In this document: positions 47,088 through 56,900 of the stretch, piece after piece | How positions within the stretch are numbered: position 1 is the stretch's first letter | Layout of the letters: each line of letters begins with the position of its first letter | Assembly (NCBI RefSeq): GCF_023634765.1 | Contig: NZ_JAMLFX010000001.1 | Location: 338,524-402,523, forward strand | Length of the DNA: 64,000 nucleotides | Direction: 5' to 3' | DNA from: Pseudomonas sp. AKS31 | GTDB taxonomy: Bacteria; Pseudomonadota; Gammaproteobacteria; Pseudomonadales; Pseudomonadaceae | Notes under the pieces: model-generated | Seen by the model: the letters and a program-made list of their open reading frames with translations, nothing else | Databases searched by the model: none | What the model was told of the DNA's origin: nothing | Made by a program: the position numbers and the translations under genes

Positions 47088-48787
47088 TGACTCAATCTAC
47101 GCCAGCCATTGTCATTCTCGGTCAGGGCAGCCTGGCCACCGCGCGGCGCATTCAGCAGGTCTTTCCGGCAGCGCAGATCCACGGCCTCGCCGGGCGGGTC
47201 GAAGGCGCCGATTGCACCTATCAGGAGTTCGGCGCGACCCTGCGCGCCTTGTATCAGCAGGACACGCCGATCATTGCCCTGTGCGCCGCCGGCATCGTCA
47301 TTCGCACGCTGGCGCCGCTGTTGCTGGAAAAGGGCGCCGAACCGGCAGTGCTCGCCGTGGCCGAAGACGGCAGCGCTGTGGTGCCGCTGTTGGGTGGCCT
47401 TGGCGGGGTGAATGTCATGGCGCGGGAAATCGCTGCCGGGCTGCAAGTTGCAGCCGCGATCACCACCAGCGGCGAGTTGCGTTTTGGCACCTGCCTGCTC
47501 AACCCACCGAGCGGTTACGCGCTGGGCGATCTGGAACTGGGCAAGCGCTTCGTCTCCGATCTGTTGGCCGGTCACAACGTGCGCATCGAAGGCGCGGCGC
47601 CGTGGCTGGATCAGGCGCAATTGCCTGAAGACCCGCAGGCGCAGCGCTCGATTCATGTCGGCAGTGCCGCGCGTGAGGCGAGTGCCAGTGAGTTGCTGAT
47701 CTATCCACGCAGCGTGGCGGTGGCGGTGAGTGCCGACACAGCGGACCTGGCGAGTGCCGTTCGCAGCGCGTTGCAGCAGGCGCAAATCGCCGGACAATCG
47801 CTGGCCTGTCTGCTGGCCAGCGAGACGCAAATGGCTTCGCCACTTTTGCGTGAAGCGGCGCTTGAACTGGGTGTGCCGCTGCGTTTTGTCGCGGCGCAAC
47901 GCGACCTCGAAACCCTGGCGCGTGTCGCAGTGCCTGCGGCGACGGTCGTGGCTGGCCACGGCGTGGCAATTGCGGTCGCCGAACAGCCGTTGGATGTTTC
48001 CAGCCTTGGCCGGCCACGTGGTCGTCTCGCGGTGATCGGCCTCGGCCCCGGCGCCGCCGAACTGATGGTGCCCGCGGTGAAGGCCGAACTGGCTCGCGCC
48101 ACCGATGTGCTCGGTTACGAAACCTACGTACGCATGGCCGGGCCGTTTCGCGACGATCAAGTGCAGCACTGCACCGACAACCGCGAAGAGATGCAGCGCG
48201 CCCGTCACGCCTTCCGGCTGGCCGCTGAGGGGCGCTCGGTGATTGTCGTGTCCTCGGGTGATCCCGGTGTGTTCGCCATGGCGGCGGCAGTGCTCGAAGC
48301 CTTGCACGAGTCGACGGACCCGGCGTGGCACAGCGTTGATCTGGAGATTCTGCCGGGTGTTTCCGCTTCGCTGGCCACCGCCGCACAGGCCGGGGCGCCA
48401 CTGGGCCATGACTTCTGCGTGATGTCGCTGTCGGACAACCTGAAACCCTGGTCGATCATCGAAAAACGTCTGGATCTGGCCGCTGAAGCGGATCTGGCCC
48501 TGGCCTTCTACAACCCGATCTCCCGTGCACGTCCGTGGCAACTGGGTCGGGCGCTGGAGATCGTCGCGCAGCATCGCACGCCTGAAACACCGGTGGTATT
48601 GGGCCGTGACATCGGCCGTCCGGGACAGACCCTGCGCACCACGACACTCGGCGCATTAACCCCCGAACAAGTGGATATGCGCACCATGGTGTTGATTGGA
48701 TCGTCGACTACTTGCACGTTCCCGCGCGGCGACGGCGGTGTCTGGGTTTACACACCGCGTTGGTACGGTGAAAAGCCTGGGGCTTGA
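47087..48787 (+). CDS. cobJ: CbiG-like/CobJ fusion, precorrin-3B C17-methyltransferase
   Basis: The 566 residues hold two parts. The N-terminal half (about 1-310) resembles CbiG, with LCAAGIVIRTLAPLL and LLGGLGGVNVMAREIAAGLQ. The C-terminal half (about 315-560) is a CobJ/CbiH methylase with LAVIGLGPGAAELMVPA and VSSGDPGVFAMAAAVLEAL. CobJ drives ring contraction. The fusion is common in pseudomonads. It is the last gene of the plus-strand cob group. Confidence 0.93.
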   Translation: MTQSTPAIVILGQGSLATARRIQQVFPAAQIHGLAGRVEGADCTYQEFGATLRALYQQDTPIIALCAAGIVIRTLAPLLLEKGAEPAVLAVAEDGSAVVPLLGGLGGVNVMAREIAAGLQVAAAITTSGELRFGTCLLNPPSGYALGDLELGKRFVSDLLAGHNVRIEGAAPWLDQAQLPEDPQAQRSIHVGSAAREASASELLIYPRSVAVAVSADTADLASAVRSALQQAQIAGQSLACLLASETQMASPLLREAALELGVPLRFVAAQRDLETLARVAVPAATVVAGHGVAIAVAEQPLDVSSLGRPRGRLAVIGLGPGAAELMVPAVKAELARATDVLGYETYVRMAGPFRDDQVQHCTDNREEMQRARHAFRLAAEGRSVIVVSSGDPGVFAMAAAVLEALHESTDPAWHSVDLEILPGVSASLATAAQAGAPLGHDFCVMSLSDNLKPWSIIEKRLDLAAEADLALAFYNPISRARPWQLGRALEIVAQHRTPETPVVLGRDIGRPGQTLRTTTLGALTPEQVDMRTMVLIGSSTTCTFPRGDGGVWVYTPRWYGEKPGA

Positions 48788-48878
48788 GAAAGTCATGTTG
48801 AGCGTTTAGCGAAGTTGTAAGCAACTTGGTTAGGCGTGATATCAGGTTAACGATTCGGATTGAATCATCGCGCTCGAA

Positions 48879-48915
48879 CACGAGGCCGCCAATCTTCTGG
48901 ATTGGCGGCCTCGTG
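48879..48915. terminator. Perfect 16-bp hairpin after cobJ
   Basis: CACGAGGCCGCCAATC, loop TTCTG, then GATTGGCGGCCTCGTG. There is no T tract directly after the stem, so it is a hairpin terminator or pause by position rather than a textbook intrinsic terminator. The other 260 bases between cobJ and the toxin gene show no gene and must hold the toxin promoter. Confidence 0.65.
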
Positions 48916-49087
48916 CGTTTGTGCGCGGGTAAGAAAACAGGCAATTCATTGCCGCATGGTTCAAGTGCAAACCTCGAGTGTTATGGGGTGTTTCACTGGA
49001 CATTGTTTGAGTTTGTTCGGGTTTGAGTGTGCTGCTTCGGCTCAATAGTTTCGTGGCGAATGAAGCCGCTATTGAAGAAGTGCCACG

Positions 49088-52000
49088 ATGAAAACCAATA
49101 AGCAGTATGAAATCCTTTCCGCCAAAGACTTCTCGCAACTTGAGCGGGCGCTGAGCGAGTTTGCCGACAGCGCTGAATACAAGGCGTTGCTATCGCACTA
49201 TGAACTTGCCGGGCAAGTAATTGACGACCCGCAACGTCTGCTGTCGACCAAGCTGTTGCAGGAGGCGCTGGAGTCGTTGCTCCAACGCAAGGCTCAGCCC
49301 GTTTCCGAAGCCATCAGCCAGATCCGCTCGAATCTGGCCAAATCAGTCGCCAGGCTGGAGGACACGCACGCCATGCTCCATGGCGTGGCCAGACCCGTGG
49401 CGAAAATCATGCATTTCGTCTGGGTGGGCGGCAGTGAAGTCGGGGCCAATCAGCGCGACTATATGAACATCTGGCGCCAGGTGCTGGAGCCGCAGGGTTA
49501 CCGCTTCAACCTCTGGTATGACAGCGATGCATTGCTCGCCTTTGAAATGAACCGGGTGATCCTCGACAGCGCCAGGGTGGATGCTCTGGAGTCGGGTGGT
49601 GACAAGGTCAGCAAGGCTTTCCAGTTGTCGCAGATGATCGAAGACCGTGCGCGGGTGTTGAAGCAGCAGATGTTTGCCCATCTGCAGCAAGCGCAGTGGC
49701 GGGGGCGAGCCGACGAAGCGCGTATCGACTTGATGGTGCGTGCCTACGGCAAGGATCGGGCAACGCTCGAAGCCTTTCGCCAACGCTGCCTGCAGACGCA
49801 TCAGGCGATGGTCGCAACGGACCTGCAACTGCGCGATGTCAGCCACGAATTTGCCGGGCACTTTTTGCAGGATGTCTATCAGCGCGAGGTGGCCATGCGC
49901 GGCAACTTTGCGGCGGCAAGCGATGTCGTGCGCTTGCAGGCCGAATACCTGGAAGGTGGCCGTTACAGCGATATGGATTACTTGCCGCCACTGGCCGACA
50001 CGCTGGCCGGCGTCGATATGCTCAGCGTCGGAGGAGAAGGCCGCATCGGCGTTTTGCAATTGCTGCTGAACCACAATGAAGCGTTGATGCCGGGGCGCGA
50101 TCGCCAGCGTTATCTCGACCGTACTGACAAGATCCCTGCGCAACACCTCGAGGCATTGACGGCGTTTGCCCGCGAGCGACACCCGCTCAGTGAGATCTTT
50201 GTCGCACCGCAAGATCACGCGGTGCCGCAGGACGCGATGCGCTTGGGCACGGCCTATGGCCTGCCGGACTGGACGGAAATGAATGCGCACATTCTGGCCC
50301 ATCCCGGCAGTGCCATGACCCTGGCGTACATGCAGATGATCCGCCTCAATTATGACTGCCTGCTGGAAGTGGAGCAGCGTGCGGCAGTCGCCGGCATCGA
50401 CGCGACGGATCAGGCGCGGATGTTCGATGTGATCGAGAATGTGGTCAATGAAGCTCAGGCGCAGGGCAAACTGCCTGAAGCGCAGGGCGATGTGTTCCGC
50501 TCCAAACTGATCGACGCGATTTTTACCTATTACCGCGATGGCATTCGCCTCGAAGCGCGCGGCACCATCACCTTGACCGGTCCGGGGGCTGCGGCTGCCG
50601 CGCTGCTCAAATACATAGAGCAGCACTTGCAACCCGATCGGCATGTGCAGATCCGTGAGCGCTTGAAGTTGCTTGAGGGCTACAACACCCACACCGAGGA
50701 AGAGCTGATCTCCGGCTGGACCGTCGACGGCAAGGCCGAGCAATGGTTGCTGGAGGAGCGGGAGAAGTGGCGAACCGGCAAGCTCAAATCGCGCTACGCC
50801 GGTCAGATGACGGACCTGCTGAAAGCGCACACGCTGACGTTCAAGCAGGGCTGGCCGGTTATTGAAGGCAAGCCGGTTTTACTGACCTCGGTGTTGCAGC
50901 AACTGCTGGACGATCTGGGCGAGCCGTTCCTGCGTGCGATGCAGGAGAAGTTGAGCGGCGACATTACCTTCAATTCAGCGATTTTCATCGGCTTCGATAG
51001 CCGTGAGCAGATACGCGCGCAGACCGTCAGTGAAATTCCGCTTTCCCATGGCGCGGAGTCCACCCGCAATCTCAATGAGCTGTTCACCCGCGTCGCCCAT
51101 GGCTCGCTGGTCGTTGAGCAGCTCAGCCCGCTGCAACGCGTCATTCTCGGCGGAATGTTGGGGGCAAACAGTCTCGATGCCGCCGGGTTTGCCCCGGTCT
51201 GGCAGAGCGTTATGGACATCGCCCGGGAAACCGCTGAGGGCGGCTTGTTCGCCCGTTACCACGCGCTTGAAAAGGCCCTGATTCAGCAGGCATCGGCGAC
51301 CTTCGAGGCCGCGCTGGCCGGCGCGAGCATCCAGGGTACGCACACTTCGCGCGAGCTCAAGGCGTTGGCGATGAGCGAACCGCTGACGCTGAAACAGTGG
51401 GGCGCGCGCATCGGCCAGATCAATCACACGGCGCAGCGTGAATACCACAGGCAGATTTTCAAGCGTGGTGGCCAGGTGCGGGAGGTGTTCCTGCAGTCCG
51501 GCGCCGTGTCCGTCAGGCAGCTGCCGCAGGATTTGTTGAGGCGCAGCACAGGCGACCCGGGACGCCGTTGCTATCCGTTGGCGTTGTTGATCGGCGCTGC
51601 TGTGGCGTCCGGCGCGTCGGCCGAGCGTGCACTGATCGGACGTGTGGCCAATGCCAGCCTGAGTCCCGGAGACGTTGATTCGCGGGCATTGCTCAGCGCG
51701 CTGGATGAGCTGCGCGAGGTGCCCGCGCGTGCCATCGGACAAACTCGCGGCCAGCACAGCCTCGACAGCGTGATACAGACCCTGGAGGCGAAAACCACCC
51801 CCGGCGTCCTGTTGCTCGATACGGGCAATCACGCTTTGCTGGTTGCCAAAGTGCAGGTGGATGAGCAAACGGTCTATCGCTTTTATGATCCCAATTTTGC
51901 GATTTATGGATTTGCCGCAAGCGCAGAAATGAAGCAGGGCGTGGCGCGTTATTTAAGTGACGACGGCAACACGCTGGCGAGGTTGTATGGCCTGACCGAT

Positions 52001-55000
52001 ATCGACACCGCGCAGTTTGATGTGATCGAGCTGGACACCGTTGCGCTCGCCGAGCGGACGTTGTCTTCCGGGTTGCGCGTCGAGAGCTTTTTGCAAACTG
52101 CAGGCATCGCCGAGCATCAGGCGGCTTCAGTGTGGGCAAAGCAAGCCGTGGCACGCACCCGCTCACTCAGTGAAAACGCGCGCCTGGGGGCGAGCCTTGC
52201 GCAGTTGGACGCGCGTTACTGGGCTCAGGAATTTGCTCAGGCAACCCGACAACTCCGCGCTGAGCAGACGCTGGGGCACAACTATCTGCCGCTGCTGGAG
52301 ACACTCAAGGCAAACCCGGACACGGGTTATTCGCTGACGCTGGTGGATGCGCAGAATCCGTCCAGATCGCTGACGGTCAACACCGTCGATGCACGGTTTG
52401 AGCGGTTTAAAAAACACCTTCAGCGTTTGCTCACCACGGTGGCGGGCAAGCCGACTGCCGCGCTCGAGGCCGACGGCGGCAGTCGTCTGAGTTTCGCTTT
52501 CGCGATCCAGACGCTGATCACTGAAATGCGTCAGCGCGACTATCAGACTGCCGGCGAGCAAGTGCCAACCTTGTCGATAGCCCTGCAAGTGCAGGTCTAT
52601 ATCAGTTACGCACAGTTGGGTTTTGGCGTGCTGAGCGACACGGCGCAGACGGTTCAGCTGGTGCGTCAGGTGGTGGCCAGCGAACGGGCCTTGGCCCTGG
52701 GGCGGTCGTCGCTGCCGGGGCGGCTGTTGGGGCGAGCTGTCACGGGTGGCGGTTTGGTCTTTTCCCTCGCCAACATCGGCTTCGACCTGCATAACCTGTC
52801 GGTGGCCGAGAACCATGAGCAGCGCTCACGCTTCTCCACCTCACTGGCGTTCAACGTTGCGGCATTGGGGCTGGATGTGGTCGCGTTGGCCGCCGGCGGG
52901 GTGGTGGGCGCGGGGGCGGCCGTTCTGTCGGTGCCGCTGCTGGGTGTCGGCATCGGGGTGACGGCGATTGCCAGCAACCTGGGGCAGATCAGGGACAAGG
53001 CCACGGCGGTGGGCAATCATCTGCGGGCGATCCGCCTTGCATACCGGCGCGGTGCCTGCACCTTGAAGGACGGCGTGCTGCAATTTCCCGCAGAGGCGGT
53101 CATCGTCAGTCTGAACCTGCAAACCAATGAAGTGCGTTTCGACAGCCAGAAGTTTTACCCGTGGACGGGCGGGCCACTGGAACTGCCGCAGTACAACGAT
53201 GACCCGAAGGCTATTCACCTGTCCCTCGATATCCGCCAGGCACTTGGGCTGCCCGAGGTCGTTTATCTTGAGCGCGACGAAACCGAGGCGCTGGAGACGC
53301 TGGTGCTGCCGTGCACGCCGATCTGCCATTACGGTTACGAGTATCAGCTGAAGGGGCTGGGCGGATACACCTACGAACCCCTTCCCGGCGAGGTCGGGGA
53401 CGCTGGCGATATCCCCGCTGAAACCCGCTACCCGCAAGTGACGGAGCGCATGGCGGACGCTGTGGAGTATGACCAACACGGAAACCGGCGCTTCTATCTC
53501 ACCACCAATCCTTCGCTGCCGCACATTCTGTACAAGCTGCATCCGGTCTATCAACCGACAGACATCAGCGTGGTGCTGGACAGTCAGGTACGCCAGTTGG
53601 TGGTGCCGACCCTGGAAGCGCTGGTGCACAACAGGATTTCCTACGCAATCAGCGCCCCCGAAGGGCAATACCGGATCAGGCTTGCACCCGGCATCGTCTC
53701 GGTCAGATTTCATGGCCCTGCCAAGTGGCGGGTGCAGGCGACCTGGGCTCGCCTGGAGCAGGTCACAATAGTCGCCCCGGATCGAGAAAATGATGACGAA
53801 GGCCAACTGATGGTCGACGGTGTGGTGTTGTCGGTTTTCGAGGGCTGGATTGAACTGGCCGAGGGCCTGTTCCGGGTCGACTGGTGGGAACGCTGCCTGC
53901 GTTTGCAGTCCGTTACCCTCGATGATCAAAACCGCCTGCCGCAAGTACTGGCGCTGCTGCGCCAGCACGCCCGCGAAGGCCGACTGGTCGCAAACGCGGT
54001 GCCGCTGTACAAATTCCGAGTGGCGGCCGCGCCGACGGTGCTGAGCACTGCCTGGTATGACGCGACCAGCGATCGTCTGTTGTACGCGCGCAATCTGCCG
54101 CGCGCGGTGAACGAGGGGCTGGTATTGGCTGGCGCCAGTTCCCGCCATGCCTGGTTCTACCATCCGCAACGGGCGACGGTCTGGCGTGTCGACGCGATCA
54201 CCGGCACGGTCGTGCATCGCTACCGCTTGATGAATCCCGCGAGCGGGTCGCACATCATGGGTTGTGTCCAGGACGCCGATGGCAGCCTGCGAATGTTGCA
54301 ACGCCTGCAGATCGACGCCCGGATAACTGAAACCGAAACCACACTGGAGTATCGCGTCAGCGATTCGGCCGTGGTGCTGACGGGCATCAAGTCATCGTTT
54401 ATCGAGGAACCCACCGCGCGCCCCGGGCAGGGCGATTTGCATCACTTCACGCGCTTCGGCGCGTACAACGATGAAACCCCTGGCATGGCCAATGCCCTCA
54501 GTTCCTGGGCGTATGCGCCGTTCGTTTACGCACGCACCTACTACTTTGAAGGGCTGCGCCGGCGTGCCTGGATCAACAAGCGCACGGGCCGCTATTTTTC
54601 GGCGGGGCTGGGCAGTGAGGCGGACATGGTCATGTTGATGCCGGCCGATCCCGAGGGCGATGCGCTGCTTTTTTATAGCAAGCTAGCGCAGACCATCAGC
54701 CGAGGTGTCGAGCCGACGGTCGGGCAGTTCATCAACCGGGTCATCGAGCGCGATGTGGTCGACGTCACCCAATCGCTCGGCCGCTACTTGGCCACCAAGA
54801 CCGATGGCCGCCTCTTCGAGGTCGACATCCGCCTCAACGATGAACAGTGGAGGGATGGAATTCCCACTGCGAGCATTCTGAAATTTGCCGGCCTCGGCCC
54901 GCGATGGCTGCAGCTCAATCCTGACTGGCTGGACGCCTTGCCTGCGCTGGCAAAAACGTACAAGTCCGAACCTTTTCCGCTCATCGGATTGGCCAATGGC

Positions 55001-56149
55001 GCAGGTCATGCGTTTCTTGTGGCGTGGTGCATCGATGAGCAATTCGTCGTGTCTGACATCGGCCCGGAAGTGCAGTTGACGCCGTTGGGACTGACGCCGG
55101 ACAAACAGGCCGCATGGTTGCTGGATGGCTCGTCCGGAGGACTCTATCGCCAGCCGACTATTGCGATCGAGACATTGCGTGGCGCATTTGCTGCGGGACC
55201 GCAGCGTGCGAGTCCCGAGCAACTGCCCAAGGCAGCAAAGGTCTGGTCGCAGTGGTCGTTTGCCAACGTGTTGACGCATGGGCAAGGACTGCTCGGGCAA
55301 ACCCGCGACGGAGTCAATGTCGAGCTGCACGATCAGCAGCCTGCGCGGATCATCAGCGTGGAAAATCGCTGGTCGCACGCGCAGGATCAGACGGCTGAGC
55401 AGTGGCGTTCGCGCTTGAAGGCTTTGCTCGCGGGGCAGGTTCACGCGCAGGTCCTGCCGGTCGAACATACCGGCACGCGCTACACGTATTACCTGCCGGC
55501 GACGGATCGCTTGTTTGAGGTTACCGGCCGTTACGCGGGACAGTGGCCGGCGTTTCTTGGCTCGCGCCATAACACCGCAGCGCTGCTGTTCGACCCGGTT
55601 GACGGACTTGTCTTCAGCGCAGGCCCCGGCGATTCTGATCGTGTCTGGATTCCGGGCTGCCACGCCCAGCGTGAAGGCGCGGTGTTGTCCCTGTCCTTGA
55701 GCGATGACGTGACCGATGTCAGCGCATTGTTACCCGATGGCATCGACACGCTGATTCTGGCCTTCGGTTCCCGGGAAACCGGGTATCGGATTACTGACGA
55801 AACCTGGCAGCGTCTGGACTGCATCGTGGTCGATACGCGGGTGGCAGAGAGCGATGAAGATTGGGACACCAACCTGCTGCTCCTCGACATGTCCGACTGC
55901 GCGCACCTGTTGATGTCGCGGGTTGAAGGGCATCTGGTGTTTGCCGACCCGGACAGTGCGCGCACTCTGATTGTGCGCAATGTCGAACCCCGAGACGGTG
56001 AGGAAGGCACGCCAATGGAAATAACGGTCAGGCTCGATGAGCGGGTCCACTGCACGTTTACCCTCGCCGATTGGTTGCAGCGTTTTGCCCAGGTGCAGGG
56101 CGCTAACGCCGTGGTCTGTCTGAACGAGCTGATCGAGGCTGCGCTTTGA
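49088..56149 (+). CDS. Giant multidomain toxin: TcdA/TcdB-type glycosyltransferase, C58-like protease, pore domain
   Basis: This 2353-residue protein resembles large clostridial and LifA-type toxins. The N-terminal part (about 1-570) is a glycosyltransferase-A domain. Trp112, Asp279, Arg282, Tyr293 and the DxD pair Asp295/Asp297 (ASDVVRL, RYSDMDYLP) have nearly the same spacing as Trp102, Asp270, Arg273, Tyr284, Asp286 and Asp288 of TcdB. Next, Cys828 (GRRCYPLALL), His915 (TGNHALLVAK) and Asp934 (FYDPNFAIYG) fit the C58 cysteine-protease triad of YopT/LifA. About 1150-1500 resembles the TcdA/TcdB pore-forming region, with a long hydrophobic stretch at about 1248-1302. The C-terminal 850 residues are probably beta-rich and I do not recognise them. 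No signal peptide is seen, and no secretion or immunity gene is adjacent. It would glycosylate host GTPases if it acts like its relatives; that is inference. Confidence 0.85.
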   Translation: MKTNKQYEILSAKDFSQLERALSEFADSAEYKALLSHYELAGQVIDDPQRLLSTKLLQEALESLLQRKAQPVSEAISQIRSNLAKSVARLEDTHAMLHGVARPVAKIMHFVWVGGSEVGANQRDYMNIWRQVLEPQGYRFNLWYDSDALLAFEMNRVILDSARVDALESGGDKVSKAFQLSQMIEDRARVLKQQMFAHLQQAQWRGRADEARIDLMVRAYGKDRATLEAFRQRCLQTHQAMVATDLQLRDVSHEFAGHFLQDVYQREVAMRGNFAAASDVVRLQAEYLEGGRYSDMDYLPPLADTLAGVDMLSVGGEGRIGVLQLLLNHNEALMPGRDRQRYLDRTDKIPAQHLEALTAFARERHPLSEIFVAPQDHAVPQDAMRLGTAYGLPDWTEMNAHILAHPGSAMTLAYMQMIRLNYDCLLEVEQRAAVAGIDATDQARMFDVIENVVNEAQAQGKLPEAQGDVFRSKLIDAIFTYYRDGIRLEARGTITLTGPGAAAAALLKYIEQHLQPDRHVQIRERLKLLEGYNTHTEEELISGWTVDGKAEQWLLEEREKWRTGKLKSRYAGQMTDLLKAHTLTFKQGWPVIEGKPVLLTSVLQQLLDDLGEPFLRAMQEKLSGDITFNSAIFIGFDSREQIRAQTVSEIPLSHGAESTRNLNELFTRVAHGSLVVEQLSPLQRVILGGMLGANSLDAAGFAPVWQSVMDIARETAEGGLFARYHALEKALIQQASATFEAALAGASIQGTHTSRELKALAMSEPLTLKQWGARIGQINHTAQREYHRQIFKRGGQVREVFLQSGAVSVRQLPQDLLRRSTGDPGRRCYPLALLIGAAVASGASAERALIGRVANASLSPGDVDSRALLSALDELREVPARAIGQTRGQHSLDSVIQTLEAKTTPGVLLLDTGNHALLVAKVQVDEQTVYRFYDPNFAIYGFAASAEMKQGVARYLSDDGNTLARLYGLTDIDTAQFDVIELDTVALAERTLSSGLRVESFLQTAGIAEHQAASVWAKQAVARTRSLSENARLGASLAQLDARYWAQEFAQATRQLRAEQTLGHNYLPLLETLKANPDTGYSLTLVDAQNPSRSLTVNTVDARFERFKKHLQRLLTTVAGKPTAALEADGGSRLSFAFAIQTLITEMRQRDYQTAGEQVPTLSIALQVQVYISYAQLGFGVLSDTAQTVQLVRQVVASERALALGRSSLPGRLLGRAVTGGGLVFSLANIGFDLHNLSVAENHEQRSRFSTSLAFNVAALGLDVVALAAGGVVGAGAAVLSVPLLGVGIGVTAIASNLGQIRDKATAVGNHLRAIRLAYRRGACTLKDGVLQFPAEAVIVSLNLQTNEVRFDSQKFYPWTGGPLELPQYNDDPKAIHLSLDIRQALGLPEVVYLERDETEALETLVLPCTPICHYGYEYQLKGLGGYTYEPLPGEVGDAGDIPAETRYPQVTERMADAVEYDQHGNRRFYLTTNPSLPHILYKLHPVYQPTDISVVLDSQVRQLVVPTLEALVHNRISYAISAPEGQYRIRLAPGIVSVRFHGPAKWRVQATWARLEQVTIVAPDRENDDEGQLMVDGVVLSVFEGWIELAEGLFRVDWWERCLRLQSVTLDDQNRLPQVLALLRQHAREGRLVANAVPLYKFRVAAAPTVLSTAWYDATSDRLLYARNLPRAVNEGLVLAGASSRHAWFYHPQRATVWRVDAITGTVVHRYRLMNPASGSHIMGCVQDADGSLRMLQRLQIDARITETETTLEYRVSDSAVVLTGIKSSFIEEPTARPGQGDLHHFTRFGAYNDETPGMANALSSWAYAPFVYARTYYFEGLRRRAWINKRTGRYFSAGLGSEADMVMLMPADPEGDALLFYSKLAQTISRGVEPTVGQFINRVIERDVVDVTQSLGRYLATKTDGRLFEVDIRLNDEQWRDGIPTASILKFAGLGPRWLQLNPDWLDALPALAKTYKSEPFPLIGLANGAGHAFLVAWCIDEQFVVSDIGPEVQLTPLGLTPDKQAAWLLDGSSGGLYRQPTIAIETLRGAFAAGPQRASPEQLPKAAKVWSQWSFANVLTHGQGLLGQTRDGVNVELHDQQPARIISVENRWSHAQDQTAEQWRSRLKALLAGQVHAQVLPVEHTGTRYTYYLPATDRLFEVTGRYAGQWPAFLGSRHNTAALLFDPVDGLVFSAGPGDSDRVWIPGCHAQREGAVLSLSLSDDVTDVSALLPDGIDTLILAFGSRETGYRITDETWQRLDCIVVDTRVAESDEDWDTNLLLLDMSDCAHLLMSRVEGHLVFADPDSARTLIVRNVEPRDGEEGTPMEITVRLDERVHCTFTLADWLQRFAQVQGANAVVCLNELIEAAL

Positions 56150-56173
56150 ACCAGAAACCGATGTAGAAGCAAA

Positions 56174-56204
56174 AAGGGCCGTGAAAAATGAATTCACGGC
56201 CCTT
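56174..56204 (-). terminator. Terminator between toxin and marC genes
   Basis: AAGGGCCGTGAA and TTCACGGCCCTT form a 12-bp stem, with a T tract on the minus strand, so it best serves marC. It also lies just past the toxin stop codon and may work in both directions. Confidence 0.82.
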
Positions 56205-56239
56205 GGCAAAGCGGTATGCGGTTTCAACGGTGCGCTGGC

Positions 56240-56836
56240 TCAGGGCACCAGATAGCCTTTGACTCCGGTAAAGATGATCTGCGCCGCCAGGGCACAGACA
56301 AACAATCCCATCAGACGGCTGACGATCTGCAACCCCTGATCCCCCAGAATCCGCTCGATACGATTGGACAGGTACAGCACCACGCCGACGGTAAAACTGG
56401 CCAGGGCAATACTCATGATCGCGGTGAGCTTGTCGTCCCAGTGCGGCTGGCTAACGCCCATTACCAGCAAGGCTCCGATGGTGCCCGGGCCGACGGTCAG
56501 GGGGATGGTCAGCGGCACGATGGTGACGTCCTGCTGCACATTGTCGGCCTGTACCGCCGGTTTGCCCTGCGCCATGCCCAGCGCCGAAATGAACAATACG
56601 CTGCCGGCGCCGATGCGGAATGCATCCACGGTGATGCCGAACACGTCGAAAATCACCCGCCCGAACAGATACAGCAAGACGCTGGAGACCAGCGTCGCCA
56701 CCGCAACTTTCCAGGCCAGACGCCGTTGCTCCTTGCGCGAATAACCGCGGGTCAGGCTGATAAAGCAGGACAGCACGAAGAAGGGGCTGTAGAGCACCAG
56801 CATCTTCAGGTAAACGCTGAACAACACATGGAGCAT
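56240..56836 (-). CDS. marC: MarC family membrane protein
   Basis: The 198-residue protein has six hydrophobic helices and the MarC-family stretch IVPLTIPLTVGPGTIGALLV. The family was named from the multiple antibiotic resistance locus, but a direct resistance role was later disproved. Function is unknown. It is a single gene between a terminator and retS. Confidence 0.9.
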   Translation of the reverse strand: MLHVLFSVYLKMLVLYSPFFVLSCFISLTRGYSRKEQRRLAWKVAVATLVSSVLLYLFGRVIFDVFGITVDAFRIGAGSVLFISALGMAQGKPAVQADNVQQDVTIVPLTIPLTVGPGTIGALLVMGVSQPHWDDKLTAIMSIALASFTVGVVLYLSNRIERILGDQGLQIVSRLMGLFVCALAAQIIFTGVKGYLVP

Positions 56837-56900
56837 GGTGCAAGCTCACTGGCGAGGGAAGTCGTGGGGGAGTCTATCAGGCGCTACGGGGTCTGTCGGC

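Noticed and set aside
49000..49087. An RsmA/CsrA binding site at the toxin start
   Set aside because: No ANGGA motif is present near the start codon.
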